This document shows positions 40,601 through 43,600 of a stretch of 64,000 nucleotides of DNA, piece by piece (within the stretch, counting starts at the first letter, position 1; each line of letters starts with the position of its first letter). The stretch spans positions 25,752,087 to 25,816,086 of the forward strand of contig CM074195.1 of the NCBI GenBank assembly GCA_037179385.1, read 5' to 3'. The notes below the pieces were generated by a model, which worked only from the letters and a program-made list of their open reading frames with translations, did no database searches and had not been told where the DNA came from. Made by a program: the position numbers and the translations under genes. The DNA comes from Holothuria scabra (Eukaryota; Echinodermata; Holothuroidea; Aspidochirotida; Holothuriidae).

Positions 40601-43600
40601 GTGGTATGCAGTGTGATAACTTGAAAAATCCAAGTGTTCAGTTTCTCTCAAACTGCAAGTGTTTGTATGATTTTGAAATTAAATGTGCCTCTATGTTTTT
40701 GGGTGAAGGCCAAACGTCATTGGGGTTGAAGGTGCAAATTACACAGTACCTTGCAATTCCCTTAATACAAAATCATCTTAAATGCAAGGAACCATAGTGC
40801 CCTCTGGCTCTTGTTTTTTACATTTGAGAATGTAATACATTTACAACCAATTGGAAGATATGCATTTGCCTGAAAACAAAAGTTTGCTTACTACCCTTTT
40901 ATTAAACTAAAATTACCATATCTCCTTTTAAGGAATTACATAAAATTTCCATAGTTGCATTCATATTGAGATCTTGTACCACTTTTATTTTGCTTGCAGC
41001 AGCTGAAATGAGTCCTATGATGCGTGGTAAGTACTTTTTACAAGGCATTTTGTCAATATGACCAAGTTGCAGCTCTCTCAGCCAAGCTGCAACCTTAAGG
41101 CCCTGTCACACTATTCCGGGGAAGCACTGCATGCAAGTTGCGGGTGACAATTTTTGCTGCCCGCAGGTCCCTGCATTTAGCACGGACCTGACAGTATCTC
41201 GCCCGGATCTTGCCCGTACTTGCATGCAGGTGCACACGCAAGTCCGAGTTGCCCGCAGCCAAGTTTTGAACATGCTCAAAACTTGTTCCGAGTAAATTGT
41301 GTGAGTTTGCCCACAAAGGTTCCCGCAGAACACCCGCAGGGAAGCCGTAGCGGCCGCAAGTCACAAGCAGTTAACCCACTTGAAGAAAGTAGGTTGGCCG
41401 CGAAGCGTTCATGGGACGTGCATTTTACGGGCAAGGAATGGTGTTGGTACTGACAACTTGACTTCATAGTGTCAATTCTGTAGGTATGGAGCGAGGAAAT
41501 TGAGGACATGTCTAGGGCAAGTTACTGTCTCCCTGCTGGTAATCCGAGGGCTTGCGACGGGCAAGTTGCTGGCATTCTGCGAAAACATCTGCCATGTTTA
41601 TATGCTCGCAATCGGCACGTGTAAACCTCGCACATTGCAGGCAACTCCCACGCAGGTGACACGTAACTGGCACTCCGGTAACTCGCGGAGCCCGTAAGTG
41701 TCTCTGAGCTAACACGGAACTCTCCTGCTTGTTGCATGCATTTCACACGGAGAACACGCAAAACCCACGGAAGTACCACGGGTTAAATACGCAAGTTCCA
41801 TGTAAAACCCACCCAAATGTTGACTTGCCCGCAGAACTTTTCCTGCGCGCAACAAATTTCTTGCCCATAACAAGCCCGTAGAGACTGCCTGGAATAGTGT
41901 GCCTTTACTTTGTCACCACGTACATCAGAGTGCAAGACCAGCTTTAAGGGCAAAAGGATTCACTCAAAGACTGTTTTGATGCAACAGCTAATTCCCACAT
42001 TTTCTCTTCAAAGTACTTTTGATGATATTTACATAATATTATATATACAAAATAAACCAAACAGCTACCCTGAGGAAAAAATATTGTCACATGAAAATTA
42101 AGAGCCATTCATGAAACAGAATAGTCTCACTTGTTCAAGTTGGGGGTTAGTGCATTTTCCTTTTAAAACAGCTTTATCCTAATTTTCTTCCTCCTTGATT
42201 TTCTGGTTAATTTGAATAGGTTTGACAATTTTTTCACATACGTTTAAATTGCCACAAGTTATATTTCTTCATTCAGATTCTCCAAATTGTGTAAACTTGG
42301 TGGTTCCTTGTACTAAGTGTAAAGCGTTGGTGATCATACATTTTTATTTGTGGTAATAAGATATAGATTTGTTAGTTAGTTAGATAAGATTTAATGACAC
42401 ACCAACACAGATGTGGTATGTAGTGTCATACTGTTCACATACTGTCCTAGTCCCTCTTACGATGGGCAGGGAATACAGTGGGCATGTTCTACCACCCCCA
42501 GCCCACAGTGGGCTTAATAAGATATAGACAGAGCTTCCTCTCTGTGTTAAACTCAGATCACTGCCAATAAATAGCATGTATAAGAAAATACTTAAAATTT
42601 CTCTGTTCAGCAATACTTTCAGTGATTATATGCAGGATTTTAGTCAATGCACTTGCAACATCGGGTTACCATCTGTCTCGATGAATGGTCCTGTTGTTTT
42701 GCAGAAAAGTGAGTGTCCAGCTGTTGAGACAAACAGTCCTGTTTTGCTCTAAAACAAGTATAAGCTTTACAGGCAGCAGGACAACAATGTATTTTTGTTT
42801 ACTGTATGCTTTGCAGACTGATGAGACCCAGGTGATTGTATATTGTAGTTTACTTTATACGTACGGTACCAAACAGCTTAAACCAGGCTAGGTGTTGAGC
42901 AAGCAACAATTCAGTGTGGTAAAATTAATCCTGCGTGAAACAGTGTCCTAGACTGGCTATTGATTCATATGAGTTTTTGCTGAAAACTTGAGTGTGGTTG
43001 TCACTATCGTTTCATATTTACAGCCACATAGACCCCTCTCCCATATCTATTAGCTCAACAAGTTGAGCTACAGTATTGTCATGGCAATGTGTCTGTCAGT
43101 CTGTCTGTCTGGCTGTCTGTCTGTCTGTCAACATTGGAAAAAGGGCTGCTCTCTGCAGATTCTTTGTCTGTTCCTTGTCAAAGTTGTTGAGGTCATAACA
43201 CATATCAAGGGCTTTAAAATTATGGTAACACCAAGTAGGTCAAAGGTCATTTGGAGTCGTGAGAGGTCAAAATGTGAAGTAATGCAAAAGTCTTCATCTC
43301 ATTGTGGCTTTGTCAGAACCTTTTCAAAGTTGACAGGTGTGTTAAGTAGATAATGGGTCATCAAAGTTGTACTTTTGAAGTAGGTCAAGATCATTTGGGG
43401 TCAAAAGGCAGTCAAACAAAAGGAGGTCAAACAGTGTAATTATGCAAAAGCCTGCAACTCTGATTGGTGAAGTTAAAGTTTTCTCAGATTTGGCAAGTGT
43501 GTTTAGTAGATGATGGGTCATCAGTGTTAAACCTTTTAAGTAGGTCAAAGGTCATTTGGGGGTCATGCAGAGGTCAAACAATGAAATCATTCAGAGGTCT

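Noticed and set aside
41095..41779. Several overlapping frames on both strands
   Set aside because: They follow from the high GC of an inverted-ended element; no frame has domains or biased codon use.
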